DNA from: Hyphomicrobiaceae bacterium
GTDB lineage: Bacteria; Pseudomonadota; Alphaproteobacteria; Rhizobiales; Hyphomicrobiaceae
Direction of reading: 5' to 3'
Assembly: GCA_021775715.1 (NCBI GenBank)
Contig: JAJFHI010000186.1
Location: 1-19,317 of the forward strand
DNA length: 19,317 nt
The notes beneath the pieces are model-generated. The model worked only from the letters and a program-made list of their open reading frames with translations. It did not search any database and had not been told where the DNA came from. The position numbers were made by a program, and so were the translations under genes. Below are positions 1-6,871 of the stretch, one piece after another; the first letter of the stretch is position 1, and each line of letters opens with the position of its first letter.

Positions 1-2
1 AG

Positions 3-116
3 CTGAATGGCGTCGATCCGCAAGCTTGGCTGACCGATGTTCTTGCCCGGATCGCAGATCACAAGATCAACAGGATCGACGAATTGCTCCCCTGGCAGTA
101 TGTTCAGCAAAGCTGA
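3..116 (+). pseudogene. IS66-family transposase, C-terminal end (partial at window edge)
   Basis: The reading frame is open from the left edge and gives 37 residues ending in a TGA stop. It reads LNGVDPQAWLTDVLARI and continues to RIDELLPW, the well-conserved C-terminal signature of IS66 DDE transposases (the IS66 C-terminal domain). The body of the protein, including the catalytic residues, lies outside the window, so intactness cannot be judged. A probable IS end follows directly. I am confident of the family and not of whether the copy is functional. Confidence 0.85.
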
Positions 117-141
117 GCGGATGCAGACGGCGGACGCTCAC
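117..141. repeat. Probable IS66 terminal inverted repeat (right end)
   Basis: Directly after the transposase stop, the reverse complement of this segment begins GTGAGCGTCCGCCG. IS66-family ends typically begin GTAAGCG or close variants, so the IS boundary probably lies at about position 141. The other end and the target duplication are outside the window, so the exact boundary is inferred. Confidence 0.5.
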
Positions 142-321
142 CAATCTGCGAGGTTGTGGCCTACAGATCCGGCGGTAAAATCAACGTGGCCTTGAATGCA
201 CCTATTTGCGTTTGGCGTGGCCAGATCGATACCAACATGGAGTGGCTTCAATCCGAGCCGGACAACACGGCCAACCTGTTGCGCGTTGGCGCCGAACTTT
301 GAACACAACGCGGGGCACTCA

Positions 322-666
322 ATGGAAACCACCAAAGTCAAAATCACTTGCCGCATTCCACGGATGCTGGACGGCACCGTCATGTCAATTAGCGATCTTG
401 CTCATTGCCTTCATTTGATGGAGCGCATGGCCAGCAAACGCACACGCCCGCCGGAACCAGCAGACTACTTTCGCGCATGGGCGTTCGCATGGCTTGAACG
501 GCGTGATGACGTTCCCCCGGTTCCGCAGGATGTTGATGATGATGACATGGAGCTGGCACACGGAACGTTGCTCGTTGGTGCCACCGTGCTGATTGATGCT
601 GGCGAAGCTGCTCAACTTGAAGACGGACGGATTGCCCTCATTGTTGAGCCGGTCGACGTGCATTGA
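322..666 (+). CDS. Hypothetical acidic protein (114 aa)
   Basis: I do not recognise this protein. The frame is open further upstream (to 196), but the ATG at 322 is preferred: it follows a weak purine stretch (CGGGG) and the residues after it look like a soluble protein, while the upstream extension reads into sequence next to the IS66 end. Visible features are an amphipathic segment SDLAHCLHLMERM, a short acidic run VDDDDME near residue 73, and a C-terminal hydrophobic beta-like stretch (LLVGATVLIDAGEAAQLEDG). It has no signal peptide or membrane helix. It is convergent with the cytochrome gene, with 24 bp between stops. It could be a small island protein of unknown role. Confidence 0.55.
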   Translation: METTKVKITCRIPRMLDGTVMSISDLAHCLHLMERMASKRTRPPEPADYFRAWAFAWLERRDDVPPVPQDVDDDDMELAHGTLLVGATVLIDAGEAAQLEDGRIALIVEPVDVH

Positions 667-690
667 TGGCTTGCGCGCCGGAGCTTTATC

Positions 691-1011
691 TCAGCGCGCT
701 TCCAATCCTTGATCATCCTTCAGTCGGCGTGTGAGTTCTTCGATCATCATCGTCACTTCATCGTCGCGCAAACGTCCATGATAAGACAGGAATTCTTTCA
801 CTCTTCGTCCCGACTTACGGCCGAGCAACCGCCCGTCCCGCATGACCAATCGCGAGCGAACTAGCTCAACAGCTTCGCCGTGGCAGTTAGCGCATCGCGT
901 TTCGTAAAGCTTACCTACATCGAGGTTTTGAGCGTTGGCGGCACATGGGCCAGCAATGAATGTCGTCAGTGCAACTAGGCCACCAAGTAATGTCTTTGCT
1001 TGCAAGTCCAT
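691..1011 (-). CDS. Small secreted c-type cytochrome (106 aa)
   Basis: The start is the ATG at 1011, which has a good ribosome site (AGGAAG) 8 bases upstream. A longer reading back to a GTG at 1170 runs into an unrelated gene fragment and is rejected. Residues 1-28 are a Sec signal peptide ending in the CAANAQ cleavage region. The mature part has one heme-binding CANCH motif close to its N terminus, followed by a basic, arginine-rich domain and a charged helical tail (MMIEELTRRL). There is no typical distal Met ligand motif such as GMP, so the sixth ligand may be a different Met or the histidine in SYHGRL. The expected role is periplasmic electron transfer; the partner is unknown and no oxidase or dehydrogenase genes adjoin it. 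Confidence 0.8.
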   Translation of the reverse strand: MDLQAKTLLGGLVALTTFIAGPCAANAQNLDVGKLYETRCANCHGEAVELVRSRLVMRDGRLLGRKSGRRVKEFLSYHGRLRDDEVTMMIEELTRRLKDDQGLEAR

Positions 1012-1108
1012 TGGCAGACTTCCTTTTATGCAGGAAACCATAGCTAAAAATGGCACATTACTTTGGAGCTGCACACCTACTGTTTTGGTTGGAACCGAAT
1101 TATTTATG

Positions 1109-1263
1109 CCCTGCTCCACAAGCTCGTCGCGCTCCACCTCTGGCAGCTTTGCCAGGGCGTCCAGTTCCACGCCTCTGTCGAGGCTCGTGCCCTTGACCGC
1201 CTCAAGCGTTTCGGTGCCGAGTTCTTTGGCGCGCTTGCGGGAGCGGTTTCGCTTCGCCGTAAA
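1109..1263 (-). pseudogene. Fragment resembling the C-terminal part of a ParB-like protein
   Basis: On the minus strand a run of about 50 residues reads TAKRNRSRKRAKELGTETLE and then GTSLDRGVELDALAKLPEVE. From memory, GTSLD-GxELDALAKLP-xER is a recurring segment in ParB-like/DNA-binding proteins of alphaproteobacterial mobile elements. The frame has a TAG stop immediately upstream (about 1264), and the similarity ends at about 1109, where the cytochrome promoter region begins. It is therefore a short gene remnant, not an N-terminal extension of the cytochrome. The family assignment is tentative. Confidence 0.4.
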
Positions 1264-1314
1264 CCTCTAGAAATAAAGCACCTCAGACTGTCTCAAAGAC
1301 GATGACGGATAGAC

Positions 1315-2226
1315 CTAGGGGGTCTTGTCACTATCATTAGGCTTCGCTGTCTCGGCTTTAAGTTGCTTGTGAAAAGCACCAATGTAACCTTTAGCAGAGC
1401 TCGTGAAGACATCGCTTAGTTTCCAGCACTCGAAGCATAACAAGCCGCCAAGCACGACGTCTATGAACAGTAACACTGGCACCACAGTACGCACGATTAT
1501 CCAATCGAGCCGATCCTTCCAATTGGGTTGTTCTATGGCCTCGACTACCAAAGAAAAAGAGTCAGTGACAAAAACGACCCCTACTGACACAGCTAGCGTA
1601 ATAATTGCGAGGAGAGAGATAATATTTTTATCGTTCGTCGATGACCCGCGTCCGACACCTGAGTAAGGAAACATGCCTTTGCTGGACATTACACGCCAAC
1701 GAGCATGCCAAACGGGATGCTGATCCCCGACACGAAACTTACGGACATCCTCTGGCAAGCCTTCGTGGACGACGGCCAAATAAGTACCAATGCGAAATAT
1801 TCGATGATAGTTATCGACCGATCGTTTGGCCATTACTAGAAGGAAAGCAAATGAAATTCCGATGACTAAAAGCGGAACAAAGAGCGAGAAGAAGTCCACC
1901 TGAGAGCCAGGATTGCCATCCCCCACTGCCTTGAGTAGCTTCTCTGCGTTGAGTGGCTTCTCTCCGTTGAGTAGCTTCTCTGCGTTGAGTTGCTTCACTG
2001 CCTTGAGTAGCTTCTCTGAGTTGAGTAGCTTCTCTGCGCTGAGTAGCTTCTCTGCGCTGAGTAGGCTTTGCACGAAAATTAGGCTTTGCCCAGAAAGAAG
2101 AGCAAACACAGACACGATCGATGCGACGATAGTACGAGATTGATCATTAAAAATTTGAAGTATTTCGTCGCGCAGAGTTTTGTACTCGTCCTGAAAGGTG
2201 TGGCGTGTCAAAGCACTCAACTCCAA
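1315..2226 (-). CDS. Four-helix membrane protein with hexapeptide tandem repeat (303 aa)
   Basis: I do not recognise this family. Predicted membrane helices lie at about residues 32-52, 113-133, 203-221 and 243-266. Between helices 1 and 2 (residues 55-101) is a helical hexapeptide repeat of consensus LLxAEK, about eight units, encoded by an 18-bp DNA repeat. The remaining loop (140-200) is basic and aromatic, and the C-terminal tail is hydrophilic. The start is uncertain: a stop codon directly precedes the TTG at 2226, there is no in-frame ATG near the N terminus, and a TTG two codons later is also possible. The gene lies downstream of the membrane-protein gene ending at 2349 in the same direction, with a 122-bp gap. 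A membrane-anchored repeat protein of unknown role is the safest description. Confidence 0.65.
   Translation of the reverse strand: MELSALTRHTFQDEYKTLRDEILQIFNDQSRTIVASIVSVFALLSGQSLIFVQSLLSAEKLLSAEKLLNSEKLLKAVKQLNAEKLLNGEKPLNAEKLLKAVGDGNPGSQVDFFSLFVPLLVIGISFAFLLVMAKRSVDNYHRIFRIGTYLAVVHEGLPEDVRKFRVGDQHPVWHARWRVMSSKGMFPYSGVGRGSSTNDKNIISLLAIITLAVSVGVVFVTDSFSLVVEAIEQPNWKDRLDWIIVRTVVPVLLFIDVVLGGLLCFECWKLSDVFTSSAKGYIGAFHKQLKAETAKPNDSDKTP
1931..2065. repeat. 18-bp in-frame tandem repeat, seven full copies plus a partial one
   Basis: On the plus strand the unit is TTGAGTAGCTTCTCTGCG. Full copies begin at 1931, 1949, 1967, 1985, 2003, 2021 and 2039, and a partial copy begins at 2057. Copies differ at 0-4 positions, and the copy at 1985 is the most diverged. 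Because the period is a multiple of three, changes in copy number keep the surrounding minus-strand gene in frame. Confidence 0.95.
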
Positions 2227-2348
2227 CTATGTGTATAATTTGGTGACATCGTAATACGAGGTTTGAGATTGAACAATCAGCTACCGGTTGCTTTGCATCT
2301 ACCCATCTATCGATTTTTCTGGGCGCGGTCGTCGCATTTTGGATGACG

Positions 2349-3230
2349 CTATTCGGTATCTTGGCCCATGCGACTTACCCAGGTCCCATCTCCAATTGTG
2401 CGCCAAGTCCACCGCATGGGTCGATTCTTGCTATATGTGTAGTCCCATGCAACGCATCTAAATTCGCTACACCAATTATCGTCATAGATGTCTCGGTACG
2501 TGAACTTTCCCCACGCATAGAGCTTCGATCGACCATTCTGAAGCATTTCAAGCTGTTGGTGCGTGATGGGAATTCTATTGGTTTCTCCAATTGGTACCGA
2601 TGGCCCCGCGATCATTCTGGAACTCAATTGGCGCTCTTCTGCCTGACAATCAAAAACGGGCAATTTTCCATCTTCAACGATCTTCGTTTGAAGCGTCATG
2701 GAGAGGTTGTTGGCCGGCGTTTGACCACTATTCACAAGCTCAACATTAGCGCGCAAATAAATTGTGTTGTCAGGATTCTCTTCCACAGTCACGTCGCCGC
2801 CGTTAACGACCGGGTACGCCCGCAATTGTTTTCTAGCCGTGTCTCCTGCGATGTCAGCCGTTTTTTTGGTGTAGATCGCCGCTGCGGTTGCAGCGGCCAG
2901 AGTCAAACCCAAGAGAGCCAAACCGCCAATTCCAACCCACCAGAACTGAAGCTCGTCGTAGTGCGAAGTGTCCTCGGCAGCGACCGCAATCCTCTTCTGC
3001 TGACACACGTCGTACTCATCTTTAGTTTTTGGATTGTCACAGGAGGGTTGATAGTTGCTGGAACCGGTATGTTTATTTGCGGTAAGGACCATATCGCCCG
3101 AACTTTGGGATGCGTTCTGGTGGTCGGTGCCTTTGTCTTGATGACCGCTATGGCTGCCTATGTCAGCCAGTATCCCGACGAGCACAAACCCTACAACAGT
3201 CAGAATTACTCCAGTCTCATAATTTGACAC
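2349..3230 (-). CDS. Two-helix membrane protein with extracytoplasmic domain (293 aa)
   Basis: The start is a GTG at 3230 preceded by GGGAG with 7-base spacing. The frame is open further upstream, but that part contains no plausible protein sequence. There is an N-terminal membrane helix at about residues 7-21, a hydrophilic loop with Cys64 and Cys76 (SCDNPKTKDEYDVC then QQKRIAVAAED), a second helix at 96-120, then a helical linker and a beta-rich domain with RAYPVVNGGDV and NSGQTPANNL. This layout (Cys-x11-Cys, QQKR-A-AAE, helix, then an R-A-aromatic strand and an N-x-GQTPA motif) recurs in hypothetical membrane proteins of alphaproteobacteria and their mobile elements, as far as I remember. 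No function is known to me. It is transcribed away from the secreted paralogue pair, across a 220-bp region rich in inverted repeats. Confidence 0.75.
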   Translation of the reverse strand: MSNYETGVILTVVGFVLVGILADIGSHSGHQDKGTDHQNASQSSGDMVLTANKHTGSSNYQPSCDNPKTKDEYDVCQQKRIAVAAEDTSHYDELQFWWVGIGGLALLGLTLAAATAAAIYTKKTADIAGDTARKQLRAYPVVNGGDVTVEENPDNTIYLRANVELVNSGQTPANNLSMTLQTKIVEDGKLPVFDCQAEERQLSSRMIAGPSVPIGETNRIPITHQQLEMLQNGRSKLYAWGKFTYRDIYDDNWCSEFRCVAWDYTYSKNRPMRWTWRTIGDGTWVSRMGQDTE

Positions 3231-3272
3231 CCAATTGCTCCCAGACACGCAAGCATGAATGCCGCCGTGATC

Positions 3273-3315
3273 GCACCCTACACGTGCTCCGTGTCGGTTA
3301 TCGTGGGTAGGGTGC
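3273..3315. repeat. Nested inverted repeat in divergent intergenic region
   Basis: GCACCCTAC (3273-3281) pairs perfectly with GTAGGGTGC (3307-3315), with 25 bases between. Inside lies a second stem, ACACG (3280-3284) with CGTGT (3290-3294). It sits upstream of the minus-strand gene starting at 3230 and of the plus-strand gene starting at 3451, so it may be an operator or leader structure. No T-run follows on either strand, so it is not a typical intrinsic terminator. Confidence 0.5.
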
Positions 3316-3450
3316 CTTGTTAGCTCGCAAGCTATGCGCACCAGTTCGCCCATGCAACCCAGCCGGCGTGTGCAAGTATACAATATCAGCTTCGTTGATC
3401 GCCACCGGTTGAGCTAACATTGGCGTGACCGGATCTTGGAGAAAGTTCCT

Positions 3451-4194
3451 ATGACACGCACATGCCTTCATCCGATTATGATCACTGCATTGGTTCTCGC
3501 GGTTAGCGTTTCTCCAACCAATGCTGCCGGGGCGTCATCGCTTGAGAAATTGCGCCAGCAGTCATTGCAGCGGATTTCGAAATTCATCACGCAACCTGTG
3601 AGACAATTTTCATACCGTCGAATGCTCGCCAAATTAGACGATGATGCAGCTAATAATGGGCCAGTACGAGAGGGCGAGATTACCCTGTTGCCACTTGAGT
3701 GTTCCAGACGCTTTCCTGGCTCACCGGTCTTCAAAGTGAGAATGAGGAGTGACGACGGAAAAAAGTCTTCCATCGTCGTCGTCACTGTGCCTCTAGGATA
3801 CATCACGATGCCAATGGACTGGGATTCTACTAAGCCATGGCCGAAGGGTTTTCCTGATTATGATGAAGTTGCCGAAATCAGGATTTCTATTCAACCAGAA
3901 AAGGGCCATGGTTTGGATGACCTGACGCACGGCGATGACTACACGTGGAAATACGGTGTTACAGGCGATATCACTGACAGAAATTCTGAAGACTACGGAT
4001 GGCACTTTTTAATTTCTCGCGCGACAGATTATAAATCCGGAACTGACGTTGATTACGAGGGCCATCAAGAAGGCATCACTTTGCCAATCGACGATATAAT
4101 CCTCGCGAAGCTGATTGACCTGTGCCTGGCGGAAAATGCTGAAAGACTGTCCACCTTGACCAGTGATCTGGAGGCATTGCTGAAATCGCAATGA
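3451..4194 (+). CDS. Secreted protein of unknown function, paralogue 1 (247 aa)
   Basis: The ATG at 3451 has GGAGAAAG 5 bases upstream and is followed by a clear signal peptide (hydrophobic core MITALVLAVSVS, probable cleavage after PTNA). An earlier TTG at 3436 would place the ribosome site inside the gene. The mature protein contains EGEITLLPLEC, SDDGKKSSIVVVTVP, GHGLDDLTHGDDY, DYGWHF and GITLPIDDI, and two mature cysteines (Cys in LLPLEC and in LCLAE). All these motifs recur at matching positions in the next gene, so the two are tandem paralogues. No catalytic motif is recognisable. Secretion to the periplasm or outside is inferred from the signal peptide. The next paralogue starts 114 bp downstream. 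Confidence 0.75.
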   Translation: MTRTCLHPIMITALVLAVSVSPTNAAGASSLEKLRQQSLQRISKFITQPVRQFSYRRMLAKLDDDAANNGPVREGEITLLPLECSRRFPGSPVFKVRMRSDDGKKSSIVVVTVPLGYITMPMDWDSTKPWPKGFPDYDEVAEIRISIQPEKGHGLDDLTHGDDYTWKYGVTGDITDRNSEDYGWHFLISRATDYKSGTDVDYEGHQEGITLPIDDIILAKLIDLCLAENAERLSTLTSDLEALLKSQ

Positions 4195-4308
4195 TCGCAT
4201 CTGACCGGTGGCGGCGCTGCCGATAGAAGTTTGTGAGTCTTAGCGAGTATGAATTCAGACAAAGCGCCTCTCAGGTCAGGAACCTGCGCGCAACAGGAGA
4301 GCAACCTG

Positions 4309-5040
4309 ATGAGGAAACTAATCGCAATTCTGATGCTGATGAGCACTGTCAGTGTCGTCGCTTCCCATCGAGGGCTGCAAGAGCGCGTCCTGGAGATTCA
4401 CGATGCAAATTTCCTCAACCTCTTGGTGTCACAAGCGTGGGCGATGGATGCCGATACGTTTCGTAGGAAAGAGCTTGAAAAACTGAAAGATGTCATTGCG
4501 AATTCCCCGAATGGAATTCGACAGCTTTCCTTCAAGAGGGCCGAAATGGGTCGGGATCCAATACGAAAAGGAAAAATCACATTGCAGAGCATCGACTGCG
4601 GAGGGAATGCAAAAGATACTCCAATATACAGATTTTCATTTGAATCTGATGACGGGAAGAAATCATCGCTAGTCGCTATCTCAACCCCACAGAAGTCACT
4701 TACGACGCCGGTGGGTTGGGAATACAAGAATGGGGTCTGGCCGTCCGGCATGACGCCCGAAAACGAAATTTCAGAAGCTCAAATGATCAGAATAATAATT
4801 TCTCCCGGAAAAGGGGGAGGGCTCGACGATATGGAGCACGGTGAGTATCGAGATGAATTTGCATCTCAAGGAAGTACAGACGATCCGACGAGCAAAGGTT
4901 ATGGCTGGGGTGTCACTGTGCGAAATTCAGGTACGGATCGAAACGACATTCTGAGTTACCAAGAAGATATTTCAGTACCGATGAGCGACAAGATGGTCGA
5001 ACATGCGAAAGTGCTTTGTCTCGGCAAGGACTCGGATTGA
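4309..5040 (+). CDS. Secreted protein of unknown function, paralogue 2 (243 aa)
   Basis: The frame opens at 4249, but the ATG at 4309 is chosen: it follows AGGAG with 9-base spacing and begins a signal peptide (MRKLIAILMLMSTVSVVAS). The mature part is rich in Lys and Asp/Glu and repeats the landmarks of the previous gene: KGKITLQSIDC, SDDGKKSSLVAISTP, a W-P-x-G segment, GGGLDDMEHGEY, GYGWGV, SGTDRND, YQEDISVPMSD and a C-terminal VLC. The most conserved segments are SDDGKKSS and GLDD-x2-HG, so these are the likely functional or structural core. The best explanation is duplication followed by strong divergence. Its 3' end faces a small minus-strand gene with only 19 bp between stops. I do not know the family. 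Confidence 0.75.
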   Translation: MRKLIAILMLMSTVSVVASHRGLQERVLEIHDANFLNLLVSQAWAMDADTFRRKELEKLKDVIANSPNGIRQLSFKRAEMGRDPIRKGKITLQSIDCGGNAKDTPIYRFSFESDDGKKSSLVAISTPQKSLTTPVGWEYKNGVWPSGMTPENEISEAQMIRIIISPGKGGGLDDMEHGEYRDEFASQGSTDDPTSKGYGWGVTVRNSGTDRNDILSYQEDISVPMSDKMVEHAKVLCLGKDSD

Positions 5041-5059
5041 CAAAAATAACAGCAAAGGA

Positions 5060-5278
5060 TCAAACGACAGACACACGAAACACGCCGATTGCAATACCGC
5101 AAACACCCAGCATAAGTTGTCTTGCTCCCCATTTCGAGGAACGGCCCCGAAGCTGGATCGGCCCTAGTTCTTGCCAATCAATACCAACTGGCACCGTGAT
5201 CCAGATCCATCCCTTTTCCTCACGATATTTTACGCCAGGATAGTCGTCTCCCAGAGTTTCTAATTCTTTTTTTGGCAC
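5060..5278 (-). CDS. Small hypothetical protein with C-terminal membrane helix (72 aa)
   Basis: The likely start is the GTG at 5278; no strong ribosome site is visible and no in-frame ATG exists. The N-terminal half is soluble and charged (KKELETLGDDYPGVKYREEK), followed by an aromatic beta-like stretch (GWIWITVPVGIDWQELG), and the C-terminal 18 residues (LMLGVCGIAIGVFRVSVV) form one probable membrane helix. It is convergent with the second secreted paralogue. The amino-acid composition looks protein-like, but the weak start makes this a moderate call. I do not recognise it. Confidence 0.45.
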   Translation of the reverse strand: MPKKELETLGDDYPGVKYREEKGWIWITVPVGIDWQELGPIQLRGRSSKWGARQLMLGVCGIAIGVFRVSVV

Positions 5279-5313
5279 AGTTCATCTGTTGGCTATGACT
5301 ACGAATTCATCTA

Positions 5314-5329
5314 TGCTTAGCGGTAAGCA
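5314..5329. promoter_or_regulatory. Inverted repeat TGCTTA-N4-TAAGCA, candidate operator
   Basis: TGCTTA (5314-5319) and TAAGCA (5324-5329) flank a 4-base GCGG centre, just upstream of the ribosome site of the gene at 5344. The same TGCTTA/TAAGCA half-sites form the perfect palindrome upstream of the P63C gene (6854-6871), in the opposite relative order. The position suggests an operator for the 5344-5812 gene pair; this is inference. Confidence 0.4.
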
Positions 5330-5343
5330 ATGGGAGAAATTTT

Positions 5344-5586
5344 ATGAAAACCACTTTGACCTCGCCTCTTTGGCACGCGGTATTTGGGGCGTCGATTTTC
5401 GGATTTTGCTTGTCGCTATTTGGTGTTTTTATCGGCAAACCGGTGCTCGGGCCTAATACGGCTGCAGTCAATTATACTTGCCTTATAGCTTTTGCCCTTC
5501 ATTGGCTAATTGCGGTTGTGCTCGTTCGTGATCACAAAAGAAATACGAAAGATGGAGCTACTGAAAAGTTGGAATCTAATGGCTAA
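5344..5586 (+). CDS. Small two-helix membrane protein (80 aa)
   Basis: The ATG at 5344 follows GGGAGAAA at good spacing. Two hydrophobic segments, at about residues 9-30 (HAVFGASIFGFCLSLFGVFI) and 44-62 (CLIAFALHWLIAVVLV), form a helical hairpin, and the tail is short, charged and cytoplasmic-like (RDHKRNTKDG). The gene overlaps the start of the next gene by 8 bases, so the two are almost certainly co-translated. It could be a small accessory or holin-like protein, but no specific family signature is visible and I assign no function. Confidence 0.65.
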   Translation: MKTTLTSPLWHAVFGASIFGFCLSLFGVFIGKPVLGPNTAAVNYTCLIAFALHWLIAVVLVRDHKRNTKDGATEKLESNG

Positions 5587-5812
5587 AGGTTCCAAAAAAC
5601 TCAAGCGTCCTCGTGATGTAGTATCCAACGCTAAGCGCGTTGCAATGATATCGACTGGTGAGATTGAAGAAACTGAAGTTGATGACGGTAAGAACAAGGC
5701 TGCGCAAGAGCTTGGAAGCAAGGGTGGCAAGGCTCGAGCAGCTAAAATGACAGCTAAGCGGCGGTCGGAGATTGCCAAGAATGCTGCATTAAAGCGCTGG
5801 TCTAAGAACTAA
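5579..5812 (+). CDS. Small basic KGG-motif protein (77 aa)
   Basis: The ATG at 5579 overlaps the stop of the preceding membrane-protein gene by 8 bases. The N-terminal half is mixed-charge (MAKGSKKLKRPRDVV, then an acidic EIEETEVDDG). The C-terminal third contains SKGGKARAAKMTAKRR followed by SEIAKNAALKRW, a short basic KGGKARA-x-LT-x3-R-xxIAKxAA-xxRW motif that I know as a tail on many bacterial proteins, related to the KGG motif of stress proteins. The convergent P63C protein carries the same motif at its N terminus, and the two genes overlap tail to tail by 4 bases. Nucleic-acid binding or a docking role for the motif is possible but unproven. Confidence 0.65.
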   Translation: MAKGSKKLKRPRDVVSNAKRVAMISTGEIEETEVDDGKNKAAQELGSKGGKARAAKMTAKRRSEIAKNAALKRWSKN

Positions 5813-6825
5813 AGTCCACTTATCGAACCATCAAATGACATCTCAAGGGTCTCGTTGTACTTCGGTCTCACCTGATCAAGCTTGGTAATGAAATCATCGT
5901 AGTCCGAGCTTAACTGCATCGCTGTCAAAACCGACGCCATATGCTCGCGCAATTTGGGGTGCCCGATGTCATCTGTGAGACGACGGTGAAAATGATGTTT
6001 ACGAGCACCGTTCGGGTCCTTAGGCGTGCTCGCCTTGAGCTCGTCGACCACGCCGGGAGCTAGGCGCGCGTAAATGATGTCGTTGGTCAAATGTCCAAAA
6101 TACTGAGGCCGTTTCACCGTGTCCTCTGGAAAACTGAGACCCCTCAGCCTAAAAAGTTCCTCATAATATTGGTCAGGGAAAGTCTTGACCCATGGACGAA
6201 GCTCTTTTGCAATGAACCGTTCCAAAATGTTGGCGAGAGCATCGGATGCTCGATCACGCTGGAAGCCCGTTGCTTCGTCGACAAGTGCGATTATTCCAAC
6301 GTTTGCAAGACCACGCATCAAAATATCTGCGGCCGCCACCAAACGCTCATAGCGCGCTGGAACACCGGTGTTGCTGAAATGATCACGAAAGCGCAAATAC
6401 ACTTCAGCTACCTGAGGCAGCAAACGAGCGTCATAACCAACTCCCCGCCCACCAGTTTTGCTGTAGAAAAACACGGGTTTGGTTGACGCTCTTACCTCCA
6501 AAGAAATAAATGGTTTTAACGCTTCTGCCTGGAGGAATATCGGCAATTCGTCGGCGGTCGAAAGAACACCAGTTCCTGCCTTAGGAGAGCGTGAACGCCC
6601 TAAGGCCCTCAAGAATGTGGCTTGGGTAATCACGCGCGATCCATCGGGGAGCACCGCACAAGAAATCTCTGCATCCCCCAGCTTGAAAGATCCCTCGTAA
6701 TCAGCTGTTGGTAGATCTCCCGCCCAACGCTTCTCTGCTGCGATTTTCGCGATGGCAGAACGCTGCGCTGGTGTTAGCGCGGCGGCCCGGGCTTTGCCGC
6801 CCTTTGCACTACCGGATTTTGTCAT
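5809..6825 (-). CDS. P63C domain-containing protein (338 aa)
   Basis: The start is the ATG at 6825, with GAGGG 4 bases upstream; the longer frame to 6912 lacks support. The N terminus is a KGG motif (SAKGGKARAAALTPAQR then SAIAKIAAEKRW). A middle region (residues about 45-150) has ISCAVLPDGSRVITQATFLRALGR. The C-terminal 130 residues match the P63C domain as I remember it: FPDQYYEELFRLRGL, RPQYFGHLTNDIIYARLAPG, a basic KHHFHRRLT and DIGHPKLREHMASV. P63C is a domain of unknown biochemical function found in phages and in bacterial chromosomes, often in mobile regions. The promoter region contains an 18-bp perfect palindrome, pointing to repression or autoregulation. The neighbour downstream on the other strand shares the KGG motif. 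Confidence 0.85.
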   Translation of the reverse strand: MTKSGSAKGGKARAAALTPAQRSAIAKIAAEKRWAGDLPTADYEGSFKLGDAEISCAVLPDGSRVITQATFLRALGRSRSPKAGTGVLSTADELPIFLQAEALKPFISLEVRASTKPVFFYSKTGGRGVGYDARLLPQVAEVYLRFRDHFSNTGVPARYERLVAAADILMRGLANVGIIALVDEATGFQRDRASDALANILERFIAKELRPWVKTFPDQYYEELFRLRGLSFPEDTVKRPQYFGHLTNDIIYARLAPGVVDELKASTPKDPNGARKHHFHRRLTDDIGHPKLREHMASVLTAMQLSSDYDDFITKLDQVRPKYNETLEMSFDGSISGL

Positions 6826-6853
6826 TGCACCCTCTATGCTTGCTAAATTATTC

Positions 6854-6871
6854 ACTAAGCATATGCTTAGT
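6854..6871. promoter_or_regulatory. 18-bp perfect palindrome ACTAAGCATATGCTTAGT, candidate operator
   Basis: The sequence is its own reverse complement. It lies 28 bases upstream of the P63C start codon, where a promoter would be expected. Further half-site-like words flank it: TGCTTG at about 6838 and GCAAGCA at about 6883. TGCTTA/TAAGCA words also occur upstream of the gene at 5344. A dimeric repressor site is the simplest reading; the regulator is not identified. Confidence 0.55.

Noticed and set aside
138..383. Minus-strand frame with PLHVGIDLATP, vaguely like the HxGxD motif of M23 peptidases, abutting the IS66 end
   Set aside because: Spacing to the next G-x-V element is shorter than in M23 domains, other M23 motifs are absent, and no plausible start exists. 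It could be a gene cut by the IS, but the evidence is too thin.
691..1170. Extended cytochrome ORF starting at GTG 1170
   Set aside because: The extension crosses the promoter region and part of the ParB-like fragment, and would bury the signal peptide; the ATG at 1011 has a good ribosome site.
1931..2065. Possible CRISPR-like array
   Set aside because: The repeats are contiguous without spacers and lie inside a coding frame; it is a tandem coding repeat.
1913..2143. Plus-strand frame with a Ser/Leu/Phe hexapeptide repeat (LSSFSA)
   Set aside because: It is the reverse reading of the 18-bp repeat in the minus-strand membrane-protein gene, which has better coding character throughout.
2343..3227. 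Long plus-strand frame of 294 codons opposite the two-helix membrane protein
   Set aside because: The minus-strand frame has a good ribosome site, membrane helices and a recognisable motif layout; the plus-strand product has no such features.
3318..3419. Integron attC site or gene-cassette array
   Set aside because: The paired arms do not fit the RYYYAAC/GTTRRRY core sites, and the neighbouring genes run in both directions, unlike a cassette array.
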